Numbered from the stretch's first letter, positions 14,101 through 27,163 are shown. The stretch is DNA of 64,000 nucleotides from Cloeon dipterum (GCF_949628265.1 NC_088787.1:32538844-32602843); one strand, 5' to 3'. The notes: a model not told the origin generated them from the letters alone. Program-made: numbers and translations.

Positions 14101-17100
14101 ACGTGTGATTAATATATGTGGTGGAGACAAATATTGAATTTACAGTACTATTTATCAAATGCGTTAAATTCTTGCTTTCGTAATTTATGTTGCACCGTGG
14201 TCATCTTATTATCATTAAATGCCAGACCAGGAAGCGATTTCTGCTCGGCGTATTCCCAAAAGTAAAGTAAAACGCGCGCGCGTTTGTTTTGCATGCACAC
14301 GGCCGCTTCTGATTAAGTGAACCGCCGTCGGAAATAATCATTTCGACGCTACAATCTAATTGCACCTCGGAGATCGAGCAGCGCTGCCTCGAAACGAAAC
14401 ACCAATCGTGACGATATATACTGTATGTTATGAGCCGAAAAAAGCGGTTACCTTTCCTTGACAGCGGTCAGCGTCGTGGAGTTGCAGGTCGACAGGCGTT
14501 TTGCAGTGGGAATATTGCTAGTCTAATAGAGTGTGAGGTTTCTTCCTGAAGAACTTGAACATTGTCCAGAGGCGGGCCAACAGAGTCACCTATACATGCG
14601 TGGGCGCGCGACCCTGGCGGCCGAGGCAGCTGCGGCCGCCTCCATTACGGAGGAGGCACCTGTCCGGCAGCACTGCAGCGGTGCACAGGCAGCCCCCATG
14701 GCACATGGTCGACCGGCGGCGCGGGGTCCCTCAGACACACCGATGGGGAAAAACGCCTCCTTTCGGATCGTACGGCCCGTGTCCCTCGGCCACGGCTGCT
14801 GCCAGAACTGTGCTTCTGCGCCCACATAACATACAGCGCGGCTACATAATACTGCACCCCTTTCCAAGCGGGCGCATGCGTCCCCTTTGCTGCTCTCTCG
14901 CCGCCGAGCTGCTGCCGCCGATCTTTTTTCGCAAACCCCTCTCGATTTCTTGCCTTTCGAAATAGAAAACTCGCCGTTTCTTTTGTGCTCAAAATTTAAT
15001 TTCTTGAAACGCTTGTCAACTGTGTTGATTCGAGCGGAAGAATTCATCGGCGAAATTGCTTTTCGTGGCGGAAAGGAGCAGGGATATTTTTATCGTGTGC
15101 CGGCATCAGCAATTTTTCATATTAAAAAAAAAAAAAAAAAACTATAAAATGCCAGCAACGAAATGAATATGCAAATGCAGACTCGTGTAAAACATTGCAG
15201 AACAAGAAGACAACACGGAAAAGTTATTTCTGCGCCTTTTTGCGCTTTTTGCAATACGACTCTTCTTAAAATGCATATATTCAAAAGGAATTTTTATCGC
15301 AACCTTTGGTACGGAGATCATCTTTAAGAAATAGAAACCCCGTCTAAAACTGTCTCTTTTGCCGTAAAAGCCATCCCGGGATCCCATAAATCTCGCCATC
15401 ATTTCGTATGCAATATCTGCTTTGGCTAAAACAATCTTGGATCCCGCTTCTCCTGAGTGCTTTACGCAGCCAAATCCTTTTATTCTCCAGCAAAAGCTGC
15501 GCTCCGTGCACGTGTCTAGGACGCCCTAAACGGGGAACGATAATTTTTTTCCCTTCGCTCCAGCTCCCAATTGAGTTTGGAGCGTCTGCACGCAGCGTGT
15601 AATGAGACACGCTTGTTCTTCCAGCGCCTTTCCGCGTTTCGATCAAGAAAAACGGCCCACTCACGCGAATCTAGGCCGCCCTGAACGCTGTCGCTCCTGG
15701 GAGATGGTCTTTCCCTCCCAGACGCGATGCATGGAATCCTCGCGGAGGGTGTTCAACGGGCGAATGATATCCCCAGCTTTCGGTTAGTGTGATAACATGC
15801 GTGCGCTTGGCCGAACTAGTATATGCGTATACTTTTGGTAGAAAGGAATATATAAGTCTGGATTCCGCCGGGTCATTGAGTTAGAGGTGAATGAGAAACA
15901 TTCTTTGAAGTTGCAGCGAAAAAGATAAGGAGGAGAACAAAGGAAAGCATTATATATATATCTGGTTCTTTGGACACACAAAAGCTTCTTTTCCAAATAT
16001 CGTCGCAACAGAGGGTGTCGACTTTTATGCTTGAAATCTTTGAGTACCACCGTCTTTTCTTTGCATAGTGGAAGCTCTTTGTTTTCCACGGTGAAACAGG
16101 GTGTCAGGGTTTAAAATATTGAAAAAATAACAAGTGGAAGCACAATATTTAATTATTATCTGCAATCGTCTTGAAACCCAGTAAAAAAAATTATTGATTT
16201 GAAATTTACGTTCAGTTTTTTCCCACTTTTACTATGAATTATGAATCTGTGTTAAAGTGGATTGTATATAAATATAAATAATAATAATATATGCAGCTAT
16301 TTACAGTGCGCAAATAAATGAACAGGCAAATACGTTTGAAACGAGCCTTAATTTGAAATGCTCTTTTGATGGCAAATCACCAATCCCTTTCACCGGCAAA
16401 GCCCGGATGAACGATGAACAGTTTGGAATTGGAGCCTCGGTGATTAGTAACGCGAGTATTGGCGAGCGGGTAATAAATTGAAGTCAGCTAACTTTAAAGA
16501 GCATAGGATTTAGCCGCTCACTCAACGAGTGTATGGTTTGCGGCGGCGATTGAGTCAGCCGATTGTTTGTTGAATGCAGCCGGGGATAACTCTTTCAATC
16601 CGTATTCCGCGGCTGCATTTGGTGTTTGCGAATTTCTGTCGGTTTTTCGCGGTTTTCTCGCGGAAACCACTTCACATGGCCGCCACTGCAAAAATCAATT
16701 TGGTTCGTTGCTAAATTAACCATCGCGAGATTTATTTGCATTTGCGGACAAATTGTAAAGTGAAATTAACAGTGAAGTGGCGCTTGTTAAATATTCAGTG
16801 GCGGTGACGAAGCGAGTGCCTGAAATTAAACACAGTAAAATCCAGCACTAAAAATTCCTGAATCCACGAGCGAGAATGGTTGGGACACGGAAATAACTTG
16901 TCGTGTGAAAGGTTGTGTTCGGCGCTGTGGCGTGTTTTGTCGATATATATATTTACAAGATACAAAGTGTGTGTCAAAATGGGAGGATGGAGTGTCGTGG
17001 TAATTAAAGCAGTAACAACATAGAGCGAAGTTTCAATTTTATTGTGTGTTTACAAATGAATATCTGGACGTGTGAGTGGCGTGTGCAATTTGATAAAAAA

Positions 17101-20100
17101 AAAAACTGCGTCGAGTGTAGGCATTTGCTGGAAGCGGACCAAAACGAACAAGAAAGAAATGCGCCAGTGTGTTTTGTCAGTAGTGGGTTAAGTGAAATGT
17201 CAAAAAGGCTGCGCCATCTTGTTTTCCGCATAAATTTGCATGAAATTTTCAAATATAAAAGCAGTATGTAAAGCAGGTTTATCTCTAAACATAAACCTTC
17301 ATGTCTCGTTTTAATTCAATGGTTGTCGGGTTTCCTCGGGGACTTAATGGATTAATGGGCATCGTGGAGGTTATTGCAGTTGATTTATGATGATTTTATT
17401 ACTTATATTACAGTGTAGCTAGCAACATCAAGGAAATGTCATTATACGAGATGGATCACTGGTCGAAAGTACATCATTCACAAGATCAATCACAGTGTCC
17501 GGCATGCAGAATGTGATGTAAGAGCACTAAACTGAAAATGTTGATGCCGGCATGCAGTGGAGTGCAGAGAAAGTTGACAGATTCCAAGAACACAAAGTGA
17601 ATCGAGACACAAATTGCCGTAATAAAGTCTATTCTCAAGTTGCAATGTATGAGAAAAATTAATAATCTAGTTCATTCCTAATTCGCTGACATTCTAGTGA
17701 ATCTTTTAAGTAGAAATGAATATTTTCAAGAGTTTTACAATTTACAGTAAAATGCTGAAGCAAGCTTCTCGCTGAACAGCAATAGATCAGCCGGGCGTTT
17801 TTCACAGCACATTTAGAATTATTTTGAGAGTAATTAAACGCAATCGCGAACTCACGTCTGTGTAATGGCACAGTAGGCCATCTCTACACTTACTTCTTAG
17901 AGCTCTCTACTTTCAGAATCAAGTCAAAAATTATCCTCACTGAAAAGTAAATTCACTGCATCAAGCACTTTCGGATATTCAATGGTTCCTTATATAATAT
18001 TAAAGTCATCATAGGTGTGGAGGTGTGTGTGCGAAAAGAAAACAATATAGCAGTGATGCAGTTCTCAGCCGAATTGCAGAAAGCAGCCAAATCAGTTTGC
18101 AAAGGTGTTTGTGTGTGATTCAAACATGATTAAAAAAGACACCGACCGTTTTGGTGTAGGTGACTGTTTCGCTGTTGGCGTCGGTTAGGGCCCTCCGGAA
18201 GCGCGTTCTCCTTGCTTGGGTTAGAGTTTGCGGTGTCAGAAGAATTCCCTGCACCACATTGCCACGTATAAGAGGGATGGGTTTACATTATATTAGCCAA
18301 TAGCATTAGAATTTTTCACACAATGGGGCAGGGTATGAGAATGAAGTCGACGATCTCGTCGAGTTGTGGGAAATTATCGCGGTGGGGTCGAAATTTTAGT
18401 CGTCCCACGACTGTAACACGCGTTTCTGACGAATTGTGCAGCAGAAGAAGAAAGCGTAATAGTATAATATGTATGTAAATGCAAGCTCAACATGGAACAT
18501 TGAAAACTCTGCAATATGTTAATTTGGTAATATTGAAGACGAAAAAAAACACATTTCTGTCCCATGCACTGTTTGGAAAACAAACAGTTTGACTGAGATT
18601 AGAAGAGCAAAAAGATAATAAATTTTGATGCAAAAATGTTTATCCAAATTTCAAAAAACGTCTGAGAACAACAATCCAAAAATTGTTAGTAAGCAGCTAA
18701 CCAACCAACATTAACATCAAAAACATCTCCGACTGTGAGTCTGAATACTTCCACGTGAAAGGAAAAGAGAAAAAGAGAAAGTCCATAACAAGTGAATTGG
18801 TGGAACATACTGAGTAGAGATAGATGAAGAGATAACTTGCAGATCAGTGTGATATTATATATCACTTGTTTAAATGTGTAGCAACTCAGCTTGTTAGGGA
18901 GCGAGATATTATTTCAGGGGGGATGCGCAGCACGCCAGCAGCAATTTGTTGGCCATATTTTCAGCTGAACAAGCTAAACAACGCCTGGAAAGCTAAAGAG
19001 AAGAGAGAAGAAATATGATGAATCACTCTTGGCACTTACAAATTTGCGTGTGTACTTTCTAATTAGAGAGGCTAATATGTCTGCAGGGCGCAAGTTGCGA
19101 AATTGCCCAAGTTGGTGCCATAACGTGGCCCTTAAATATTGCTTAATATTCGAGAAAATGGGTAGAGGTGTGCTTTTTTTATTATTGCGCCATTATGGCA
19201 GCCAATTCCAACCAACTCTCTGCTCTTGCCATAGTCTTGATTGCGCTCAGGAACTTTTAATGATGTTGATGGACCGCAACTTCAGTGATCTAGCTGCAGC
19301 GCTGTGCTGTGTACCTGAATATGGTGGGAATGTTCACAATGGAGGGGCTGTTGGGAAGAGTCTGTTTGTTGTCTCGCTTTACTGTGTGTCGGTTCTTTGT
19401 TCAACATTATTTTCATACGTGTTTGGCAACGCAAAAAGTTGCGGGCTGAAATTAACCCGACACTTTTTCACACGATTTTAAGAGTGCTCGCCATCTGTCC
19501 TTAATGCTATCCCACCGCAGTAAAACGCCCAAATAATCTTTGGTGCGGCAACACAAGCAGTTTTAATGTCCCATATAGCTTCAGATTTACGCGCATTCTT
19601 CGTCAGCAGTGCCAGTAAAAATCACGCTGCTACTTTTATGGCAGTTTTCGCGTTCGTGTGACCCTTCTTCGCTGAAAGGGGAGAGTTCCAGCATTGTAGA
19701 AAAGCACGTGTTAAAACGTCAGTATTTTGTTTCCTAATTTTTAGCAGTTTCTTTAGTTTGTAGTCTCTTATTTTCTTCTTTTTTTTATTTGTGATTTACT
19801 ACACTTTAATTGATTAGGAATTTAATGTAGGTAGGAATCATTCTGACATGTGAGACGACACGCCACAAACAAACACCATCACAACAGTAAATGTACAGTA
19901 ATTTGGGGACAGTTATAAAATATCTGCGGACAGGACAATCTGCTAGACAGACGGCGAACAGCGTGGGAAGTTGGAATTAACCTCTAGCGGGAGTTTAAAA
20001 TGAATGAGCGTGAGCGGGGCTCTCGAACTATACGTAGGTTCTATCAGCAACAATAGGGACAATGTAATATTTACAGCTCAGCAGTTCTGCAAGAGGGAAA

Positions 20101-22684
20101 GTATATTATGATTTAAATGGCAGTATGACGTTATCAACGCCTAGTTAAATTCTCTACTCTGCTATATTGACTATTGATGCTCACCAAGGGATATAATCTG
20201 ACTCTTATTCTCATAAAAATATATAAATGGATATTTTTTGCTTATTTTTTTCATCCTGCTTCATTTTCTCGGTAATATTTCACTAATCGCGTGCACAACT
20301 CGTGAGCACTCGGCGTGTGAACCGAAAGGTTGGCAACAACAGGTAAGGTACTCAATTTTGCCTTGATAAGCAGCAGGGTAAAGGAGAGGTGGCATCGAAG
20401 GGCAAGTACCTGCTTGAACTGGCGGATGGCGCCATTGATCCTGAGGGAATCGGCCGCGATGCCCGCGATCCCGTCGCCGGGTTCGCGCAGTTGGCGGAGG
20501 GAGGCGCTTGGCGCTGGGTGGTGACAATGGATGCACGACGACTCGGGCTGCGAGCTCTGGCGGATGATGCGCGAGCTGCACGCCGGCACCACGTGCTGCT
20601 CGCGTGGCGTCAACACGATCGGCAGCGTAATGTCGCTTGTCATTATGGTCGGAGCGTTCTGAAACATGAGAAACGGGCGAATGCTCAATGCTTGACCGCA
20701 CGGGGCTGATCGCAACCAAAAATATTTTTATCTGCGGGGAATAAATAAGCTGTTATTTTCTTTTATCTCCGAGGGTATAACATCGTTACATTTATCGTCG
20801 TACACTAGTTTCAGTTTAAATAAAGATATATAACAACTATTGATGTCCAGGATGAAACAGATGGGTTTTCTTCGCCAGTCGCTTTCTCCTTTGGTCAATT
20901 TCTTGGAGTGGCCGGTTCAAAAATTGCTCCTCGTAAGAACCGAATGGAACGATCTTTCCGACAGAGAGATACAAAAGAAGTCGAGTACAATAAAGTACAC
21001 GGAATACACCGAGCCAATAAATCGAGATAGGCCACCCGCGTGGCAGCAATGCTCAGCGGCACAGTATCACAAGCAGAGCAAGGCGCACTCACGGCCACTG
21101 TTCCCCCAGAGCTTTCTCGCTCACTCTCGCAATCGCTGAAAGCACTCAAATAAACGGATGTTAGCACAGAAAAAGCTTTTGCTTGTAATTTCAAAATCCC
21201 AGCTCTCTCAAAATCGAAAGCGGGGCGGCCAGGTTTCCAGCGAAAATCATATTGCCCTTGAGAGCCTCGTCATTAAAAGTTCAAACGGTCGCGACAAAAG
21301 CATTGTATCAACATCCAGAATCAAATAAAAAGCTCGTTCTAAACAGCTTTTTATTCGAAATTCAATTTACCAGCCTTTCCATTCGTATTTTAGCTTTTAA
21401 TTTGTTTACTCGTCTCTGCAGCTTGGAGGATCTAGAGTAAATGTAATTTATTAAAATTAAATTGCTAAAACGTTTATTTGAAAACTGCCAGCGAGCGAGA
21501 CGTGAGGTCCCAAATTTAATTTGCAGCCATGAAAAACCTGCAACGCACCAAACTACGGCACTTTCCTGTCAGCTTGCTAAACACGTAGCTGCTGTTTGTC
21601 AAACGTGGGGCCCTCTTCTAGTGTACGTTTTATCTGCTATTGCTATCACCCGGGAAAAAGAAAACTCTCTATTAGGGATAATAGAGAAAATAGTAGCCAG
21701 AATGGCCAAAAAATCTATCTATAGAGGGAATATTGGCGCTAAAAGTCGCCTATTGAATACACTTTTGGCATTGCAGAATTTTTACTCAAAACAAGTGATT
21801 TAAGTTGTTTCTAATCAAATTACATTTTTTTTTAAATATTTTGTAATTATTAGTTGATGTTTTACTAAAATAAAATATTATCATCATTTGAAGTGCAGCC
21901 TTATAGCAGGCCTCAGATCATTTTAAAAACTTCCTGGATATAATTTATTGAAATGGTTGAATATTCAAAGCTCTTTAAACTTTATTTGAGCTGAGGCAAA
22001 GTAAACTGTTCTGCGTGCTCATGCTTTCAAGCCGTAACTTGACCTCACCAAATTATTAAGGCAGACAACAAAAACTGGCGCTTGAATTTTTGATTGAGCA
22101 AAAAGCTACGACTGGTGCTCAGCGCAACCTTTCAGAGAAGTTGGAAAAAAGACGAGTCCCAACAGAGAGAGGCACGGCAAAGAGAGCGCGTGTGCCGAGC
22201 GAGCGAGCGGGTGGGCGGGCGGTCAGGCGGGCGACGTACGCACCTGATGAAGGGAGCTTCGGACGCTCTCCCGGGAGGCCGAGCGCGCCAAGGGCATGGC
22301 CTCGCATCGGCAGCGGCCGTAGGGGTGCGGCGCGAGGGAGGAGCGCAGTCGGCAGGCGAGTACAGCGTCGGCGTTGGGCGCCGGCAACAGCATCGGCGCA
22401 CCGGCCTCGTTGGCGCGGCGAGAGTGCAGCTCAAGGTCGGGCATGGAGCGTGCCGCCTCCTGCGGCGTGGCCACCCCCGAGAGGTTGAGCAGCACCTCGT
22501 CAGCGCCGCCGGTGCCGACCGAGCATCCTGCCACGGTGAGGCTCGGCGACGGCAGCGCCTCCATGGTCGACGGCGGCAGCAGGCTGGAGCTGGACGAGGC
22601 CTGACGCTGCGGCGACGCCGATGTAGACGGCAGCAGCGTCTCGCTGGAGCCGACCCTGCGCACGCCCGCGCCACAGCTTGTCAT
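5319..22684 (-). CDS. SK: SK/KCNN small-conductance Ca2+-activated K+ channel, 5' part (partial)
   Basis: Three coding exons on the minus strand (22684-22244, 20658-20410, 5717-5319) join in phase 0 to give the first 363 residues of an SK-type channel. SK channels are tetrameric plasma-membrane K+ channels gated by calmodulin-bound Ca2+; they shape after-hyperpolarisation in neurons and muscle. The diagnostic part is the last exon: [19 protein letters not shown] followed by the S1 helix ([11 protein letters not shown] and on) and ending GVYTK, which is essentially the conserved SK S1 region. The preceding 310 or so residues are a low-complexity Ser/Pro/Gly-rich cytoplasmic N-terminus, typical of long arthropod isoforms. 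S2-S6, the pore and the calmodulin-binding domain are absent and must lie left of position 1. The 14.7-kb intron and GC-rich first exon suggest alternative promoters. Identity is seen in sequence; function is from the family. Confidence 0.93.
8119..8166. repeat. (GA)24 microsatellite
   Basis: An uninterrupted GA dinucleotide run of about 48 nt, preceded by imperfect GA-rich sequence from 8107. In insects GA runs can bind GAGA-type factors, but simple slippage explains it equally well. Confidence 0.95.
14560..14840. other. GC-rich island in the SK intron, possible alternative first exon
   Basis: A block clearly richer in G+C and CpG than the flanking intron, open on both strands. On the minus strand a frame with ATG at about 14698 runs [17 protein letters not shown] and on through an Ala-rich stretch to ARPRMY, just before a possible donor (TATAG|GTGACT) at about 14590. 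That donor would end in phase 2, which does not match the phase-0 S1 exon, so direct splicing is not supported. It may be a CpG island or promoter, or chance. Confidence 0.3.
15124..15141. repeat. A18 homopolymer
   Basis: Eighteen consecutive A residues. No retroposed coding sequence or RNA-polymerase-III boxes were seen directly upstream, so it is treated as a simple repeat. Confidence 0.9.
20410..20658 (-). CDS. SK: SK second coding exon (83 codons)
   Basis: This exon is flanked by a clear acceptor (pyrimidine-rich, ending TTTCAG) before 20658 and a CAG|GTACTT donor after 20410, and is in phase 0 at both ends. It encodes 83 residues running from [16 protein letters not shown] through a Cys/His-rich patch ([11 protein letters not shown]) to [20 protein letters not shown] and ending IRQFKQ. 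I recognise the [20 protein letters not shown] block as part of the SK N-terminal region in insects. No catalytic or membrane motif is visible. The opposite strand is also open across the exon but lacks splice logic. Confidence 0.85.
20659..22243. other. SK intron of 1.6 kb
   Basis: Lies between the first two recognised SK coding exons, GT at 22243-22242 and AG at 20660-20659. No exon, repeat or RNA gene was recognised in it. Confidence 0.8.
22244..22684 (-). CDS. SK: SK first recognised coding exon (147 codons)
   Basis: The exon is strikingly GC-rich and open for 147 codons from ATG at 22684-22682. It ends at a CAG|GTGCGT donor (exon end 22244) after ...SVRSSLHQ. The product is rich in Ser, Pro, Ala and Leu, with a conserved-looking later half ([28 protein letters not shown]) containing basic-Ser motifs that could be phosphorylated. 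No transmembrane segment is seen. The start is chosen because an in-frame TAA lies two codons upstream. A polypyrimidine tract with an AG acceptor at 22736-22738 suggests that this exon is itself spliced to an upstream 5' UTR exon. Assignment to SK rests on phase-0 joining to the next two exons. Confidence 0.78.
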
Positions 22685-22690
22685 CTCTGC

Positions 22691-22735
22691 TTAGCCAGCC
22701 ACCCCGGTCGACGACGCTCCCATGAGTAACTCCAT
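22691..22735 (-). other. 15-codon in-frame upstream ORF ahead of SK start
   Basis: Immediately after a good 3' splice site (T-rich tract ending GGCAG at 22736-22738) the sequence reads ATG and then MELLMGASSTGVAG before a TAA. The frame is the same as the SK ATG two codons further on. It may be a short upstream ORF in the SK 5' UTR, or the end of an alternative N-terminus. Confidence 0.4.
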
Positions 22736-25700
22736 CTGCCAACAAAAATAAAAATATATCAATCCTTGCGTCTCTCGTTCTCCTTTTGTGTAGTGTGTGG
22801 TGGCTGCTGCACCCCATAAACTGTTTATGTTTGTGCTTTGCTCCACCACGACGACAAGTCAAAACAAAGCAGTAAAATGGAAAGCCACGCGTTCGCATTT
22901 TGCAAATCACGATTTTCTGCCTCTTTGCACCTTTTTTATACACTTCGTCGATTCGCCTGCTCTCTTACACCACGTATATCGCCTGCAAATAAACGAGGTC
23001 GCGATCGATTACTCGCAAGATAATGATGCAAACGTGTAATTTTCCAGAGAGCGACAGCGCTTCAGCCCTCTCATTGTCAATTTAAGTGATAAGTCTGCCG
23101 TTATTGATTAACATCAAGTGCGTCGAGCAACTGGCACGTGTGTATCGCGCGGCTTGTCAAAAGTTCTCCGTCGAGCCCACTTGGCCGGGGACGTGGAAAA
23201 TAGTCCATTTGTTATACCAAATTGAAGGCGGATCACGCTCAAGTGGATTTGAGTTGGAAAAAAATCAGGTTGAAAAACGAGAAATCTGTTTGATTGATCA
23301 CCATGTAAGTACACGCAATTTGTCAATGTTGCTTCCAGGCTGAAAAAACTGTACAGGCCAATTCAGCCTTCTGAATTCCCTTGATATGCTAATGCGAGGA
23401 ATATGTGTCGCAACGAAAAGGGTTGTTAGAGTTTTTCGGACCAATAATGATCAATATCAACCCCGTCATCAACCCTGCATCTCATTTCCCATACGTTTCG
23501 GCTATTCAAACCCCCTCACAGAGGCTCCAAACCACAATGACCGCAAAATTGCTCCGCAGCAAACTGCTGAAGCCGCGCCAAGTTCTCTAAAACGCCAGCG
23601 TTTATTCATTGCCTCTTTATTTAATTTGCTGTCTGGCTTTTTCACAAATCCATATTGGTTAGAAAACAGAACCAAGCCTAAGTGAAATAAGAACTAAAAA
23701 GAAATAGGGTTAATGAATACACTCCCAAAACTGAAATTAACTCGATTAAATCCTGCTGTCGGATTATGAGAGAAATAGAAAAATTGTTAGGTTAAAGTTA
23801 AAACTAAATTAAACATGGTTTTATTTTTTATATCACAAGAAGCAAGACAGAGGAAATATCTATCAAAGGAAAAAATTAGATCTGGCATTCAAATGGCATT
23901 CAAACCCATTAATTAAAACAAACTATAACCAAAAATAACCAACGCAAAGCCCGTTTTTGTTTACAGGATGACCTGTTTCGCTTTTCCTCTGTTTATAATT
24001 ACCGATGAAAAGCTCATTTGAGCAGAAAATCTCAATTTATATGCAAAGGAAATTAATTCAAAGCATCAGCGAGGAAGGGAAATTACCACAGCGCACAGCA
24101 CGAGTGAGGATGAGTTTATTGATACAGTACATCCCAACAAAAGGCAACAAAAAGCAATTTTGAATTCGAATAGCCCATAAAAGCTGAATAGAGGACCAAA
24201 GAATGCAAAGAAGAGCGGAAACAGAATGGCAGTACAATGAATTGCGCGCACATCAATCAAAGCAACAATCCGAAAACACTTGGGGCGGAATGCGAATGAA
24301 TGTCTTGGCACGTGCAACAAAGTGAGTGCTCTTTCATCACTGATCTCGCCTGATAGTTGTTGCCATCTTCGCATGCCGCTCGTAATAAATGTTGTGTTCA
24401 AACCATTGGTTCGGAAGTGAAACTGACGGGATGGCACGAAATTCTCAGCCCTGAATAAAAGCTTCAGAGTAAGCTCGCCAGCTCTTCAATTACGTCGGCG
24501 AAAGGGAAAAAAACATTTCAGTTTAAATAAAGCCATTCAGCAATTTTCCATAAGCAGAGTCCGTGCTTTGGCTCGCTGCAACTCGGCGTTTACAAATTAA
24601 AAGCTTTTGCCATTCTCGGCCAGCTGTATGGCGATCGCAATTTCGAAAAGGGTCAGCTGTTTCAACTCAATTTCCCTTTGTGTGCGAGCGCAATAATGAA
24701 AACGTCCGTAATGTAGGCGCAAGGCACATTCACCGTTCCGTATATATGTACTTTCCGCTGAAAAATGGACAGGCTTCATACATACAGAACGCGCTCTTAT
24801 ACCATGGGAATTACAAAATCGATGTCGGCAAAGAACAATTCGCGTCAGCCGGATAAATAATGGATTTCAATTTGGTCGCTAATGTTGAAAAATGCTGGGT
24901 TTCGTGATCTACGACGGCCGATCATTTCGAATGTGAAAGATTTAGTCGTTGGTGAAACGCAAGAAGTAGGTTTACTCTGTTATTGATTGTCAGATTGCAT
25001 TCTCGTATAGGGGTAGCAGCGAATTTAAAACGCCACTTTGACGGCTTCAATAATAAATGAGAGAAGTTGCCTGACAGACTGACTGACTTGCCCGCTAGAC
25101 CTCCGAGTCATCCTTGGTTAAACTAGTTACAATTTCATGAGCTGCAGCTTATTGTTTGCACGAGTTGAGAATTTGACGACAAAAAAATTGGACGGTGGAA
25201 CCCGGGGTCGAAAGGGCAAAATGGTGGTTGACAAAGGCAGAGAAAGGTAGCCGGCAGCCGTATTGCCAGCCGGAGGGCCGCGACAGTGCGCGTAATCACT
25301 AGATACACAAAGAACATCCAGCACTTCTGCCGGGGGAGGAGAGAGGAAATGTCACAATAAATTAGGTCGCGAGGGCTTTCGTGCAGAAAATTGCCGAGTC
25401 CTGGAGTTGGTAGCTGGGTTAAATGGCCGACCAGGGAAGGCATCATGGCAAACCTGTGGAGTGAAGTAGGCAACCACCCGCGGCGAGAATTGCACAACAG
25501 GCTCTATATATACATATGAATTCGCGCGCTAAATACATATACACCGCCGGGTGATGAAAGCAAACAATCATCATTAATGGTCGGCTGCTGTCACGCAAAG
25601 TTTTTGTTTGTGCGAAATGATGGCTCTAAAGAGTTGCGGTGGACGGAATATTCACTAATTTTCCCTTTTGCTAAACTAAATAGCAGGTTTAATGATCAAC

Positions 25701-27110
25701 ATGGTCAGTATTTTTTCAAAACCGTGATATTTATATTTATTTTAATCAATAGAGGAAGCACCAATTATCTCCCATGGAAAAATTAGAGGATTTAAATGGA
25801 TCGAGTTCGCCTCAGTAGGCAAATTTCCATCGCCATTTTTGTTTTGTGTATTCGAGAGATCAAAAAATTAAAAATACTTTATCGAAAAATATTTTATTCA
25901 ACGCATGCTTCACAAATTTGCAATATTGTGGGTTGGAAAAATTTAAGCACCCTCCAAACTGAATGGCGATATTTTCAAAATTCACACAAAGTGATTCTGA
26001 TGTTTTAAAATAAGGGTGTTCTGGGCCCTACAGCTGCACAATTGAGAGGAAAATTAAAAAAAGTTTCCCCAGGTAGCATATGTAGCTATAAAAGCTTTGC
26101 AAATGAACAATTCCCGGTAAAATATTAGGAATAGGTCATTCACGCCGCGTCCCCAGACGAGTACGGCCACTCAGATTGCTCAGCGGCGACCAATCGGATA
26201 TACATCACGTCCGATTTGACACAAACCGACAATTTATACAAAGCCGGATATCGAAAATCAATCCTCCTTGACCTCTGACCTATAATCCCGAGTGTCGCCG
26301 AGCCCGAAATTACGCTACTTAATTGCAAATAATGCAATAATAAATTAGTCTTCTACACCTTTTACCGGGTCTTATCTGTTCATCTGGATAATGATTTTCG
26401 AAATCCACCTTTTGTGTCGCGGGAACACACATGCAATTTTAATCCAGCGAGTGGGCGGCGTGCGTGTTGGTAACGACCAAAATTGGGTGCTACCCTGCTA
26501 CCCCCAGCCCACGTGCGCTAGCCAGAGGGCGAGTTCAGCGTTCGCGCCGTACACTCGCTCTGCCGGGCACGATTTACATGCAAAATTATGCGCCGTCAGA
26601 GTTATCCGAGAGCATATACACAAAAATAACGAGATTCATAGCCCAGTGGGGGTGGCGCGTGTGAATTAATTTAAAAGTCGCAGCTCCGCTTCAGGGAAGA
26701 AATAACAAGTGTTTGTTCTGGGAATCGAACGTCAGCGGAAAGTTCTCATGTGACGAGGAGAGCTGCTCGTAAAATGACGTTATTGATTGGTAGACTGGCG
26801 GGAAACGAGATTCAGACCCCCCGTTTAGTGAAGCAACACATTTCTGTCCGCCGGCTGGAAATTGGACACACAAACGGAACAGCGGGATCGCGAAATTAAA
26901 GGGTTTAGGCATAAATAAACGCACGCACACAATACCCCTCGGGAGATGCAAAAGATAAATGGAGTCTTTGATCTTGCCAACCGCACACTCTGCTTTCCAA
27001 TTAGTGAAATTATATAATATATATCTTTCTTACTCGTGAGATGAGCATGCGGGTTTTTCGTCCGGTCGGTCGTTTTCCCGGCGGCAAAACACGGAAAAGG
27101 GCCCCGAAGT

Positions 27111-27163
27111 CGGTCGTCGGCGGTCGGTCGGTCGGTCGGTCTGTCGGTCGGTTGGCTGGTCGG
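27111..27163. repeat. Imperfect (GGTC)n tetranucleotide repeat
   Basis: About 50 nt of tandem CGGT/GGTC units with a few substitutions. It creates long artificial open frames (Thr-Asp-Arg-Pro on the minus strand) that should not be read as protein. Confidence 0.9.

Larger units (their letters stand above)
5718..20409. other. 14.7-kb SK intron
   Basis: Bounded by the CAG|GTACTT donor at 20409-20408 and the GCAG acceptor at 5718-5719. It holds a long GA repeat (8119-8166), a GC-rich island (about 14560-14840) and an 18-nt A run, but no coding exon I can support. Open frames here, including one of 150 codons at 19029-19481 on the plus strand, have no recognisable domains or splice partners. Such large first introns often carry alternative first exons and enhancers in ion-channel genes; that is inference. 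Confidence 0.8.

Noticed and set aside
19029-19481. 150-codon plus-strand frame in the SK intron
   Set aside because: There are no recognisable motifs, no flanking splice signals that give a gene model, and composition like the surrounding intron.
21905-21935. Sequence resembling the bantam microRNA (CAGATCATTTTAAAAAC)
   Set aside because: Several mismatches to the known mature sequence and no clear hairpin partner nearby.
22090-22729. Long plus-strand frames (up to 211 codons) opposite SK exon 1
   Set aside because: They are Arg/Gly-rich shadows of GC-rich coding sequence on the minus strand.
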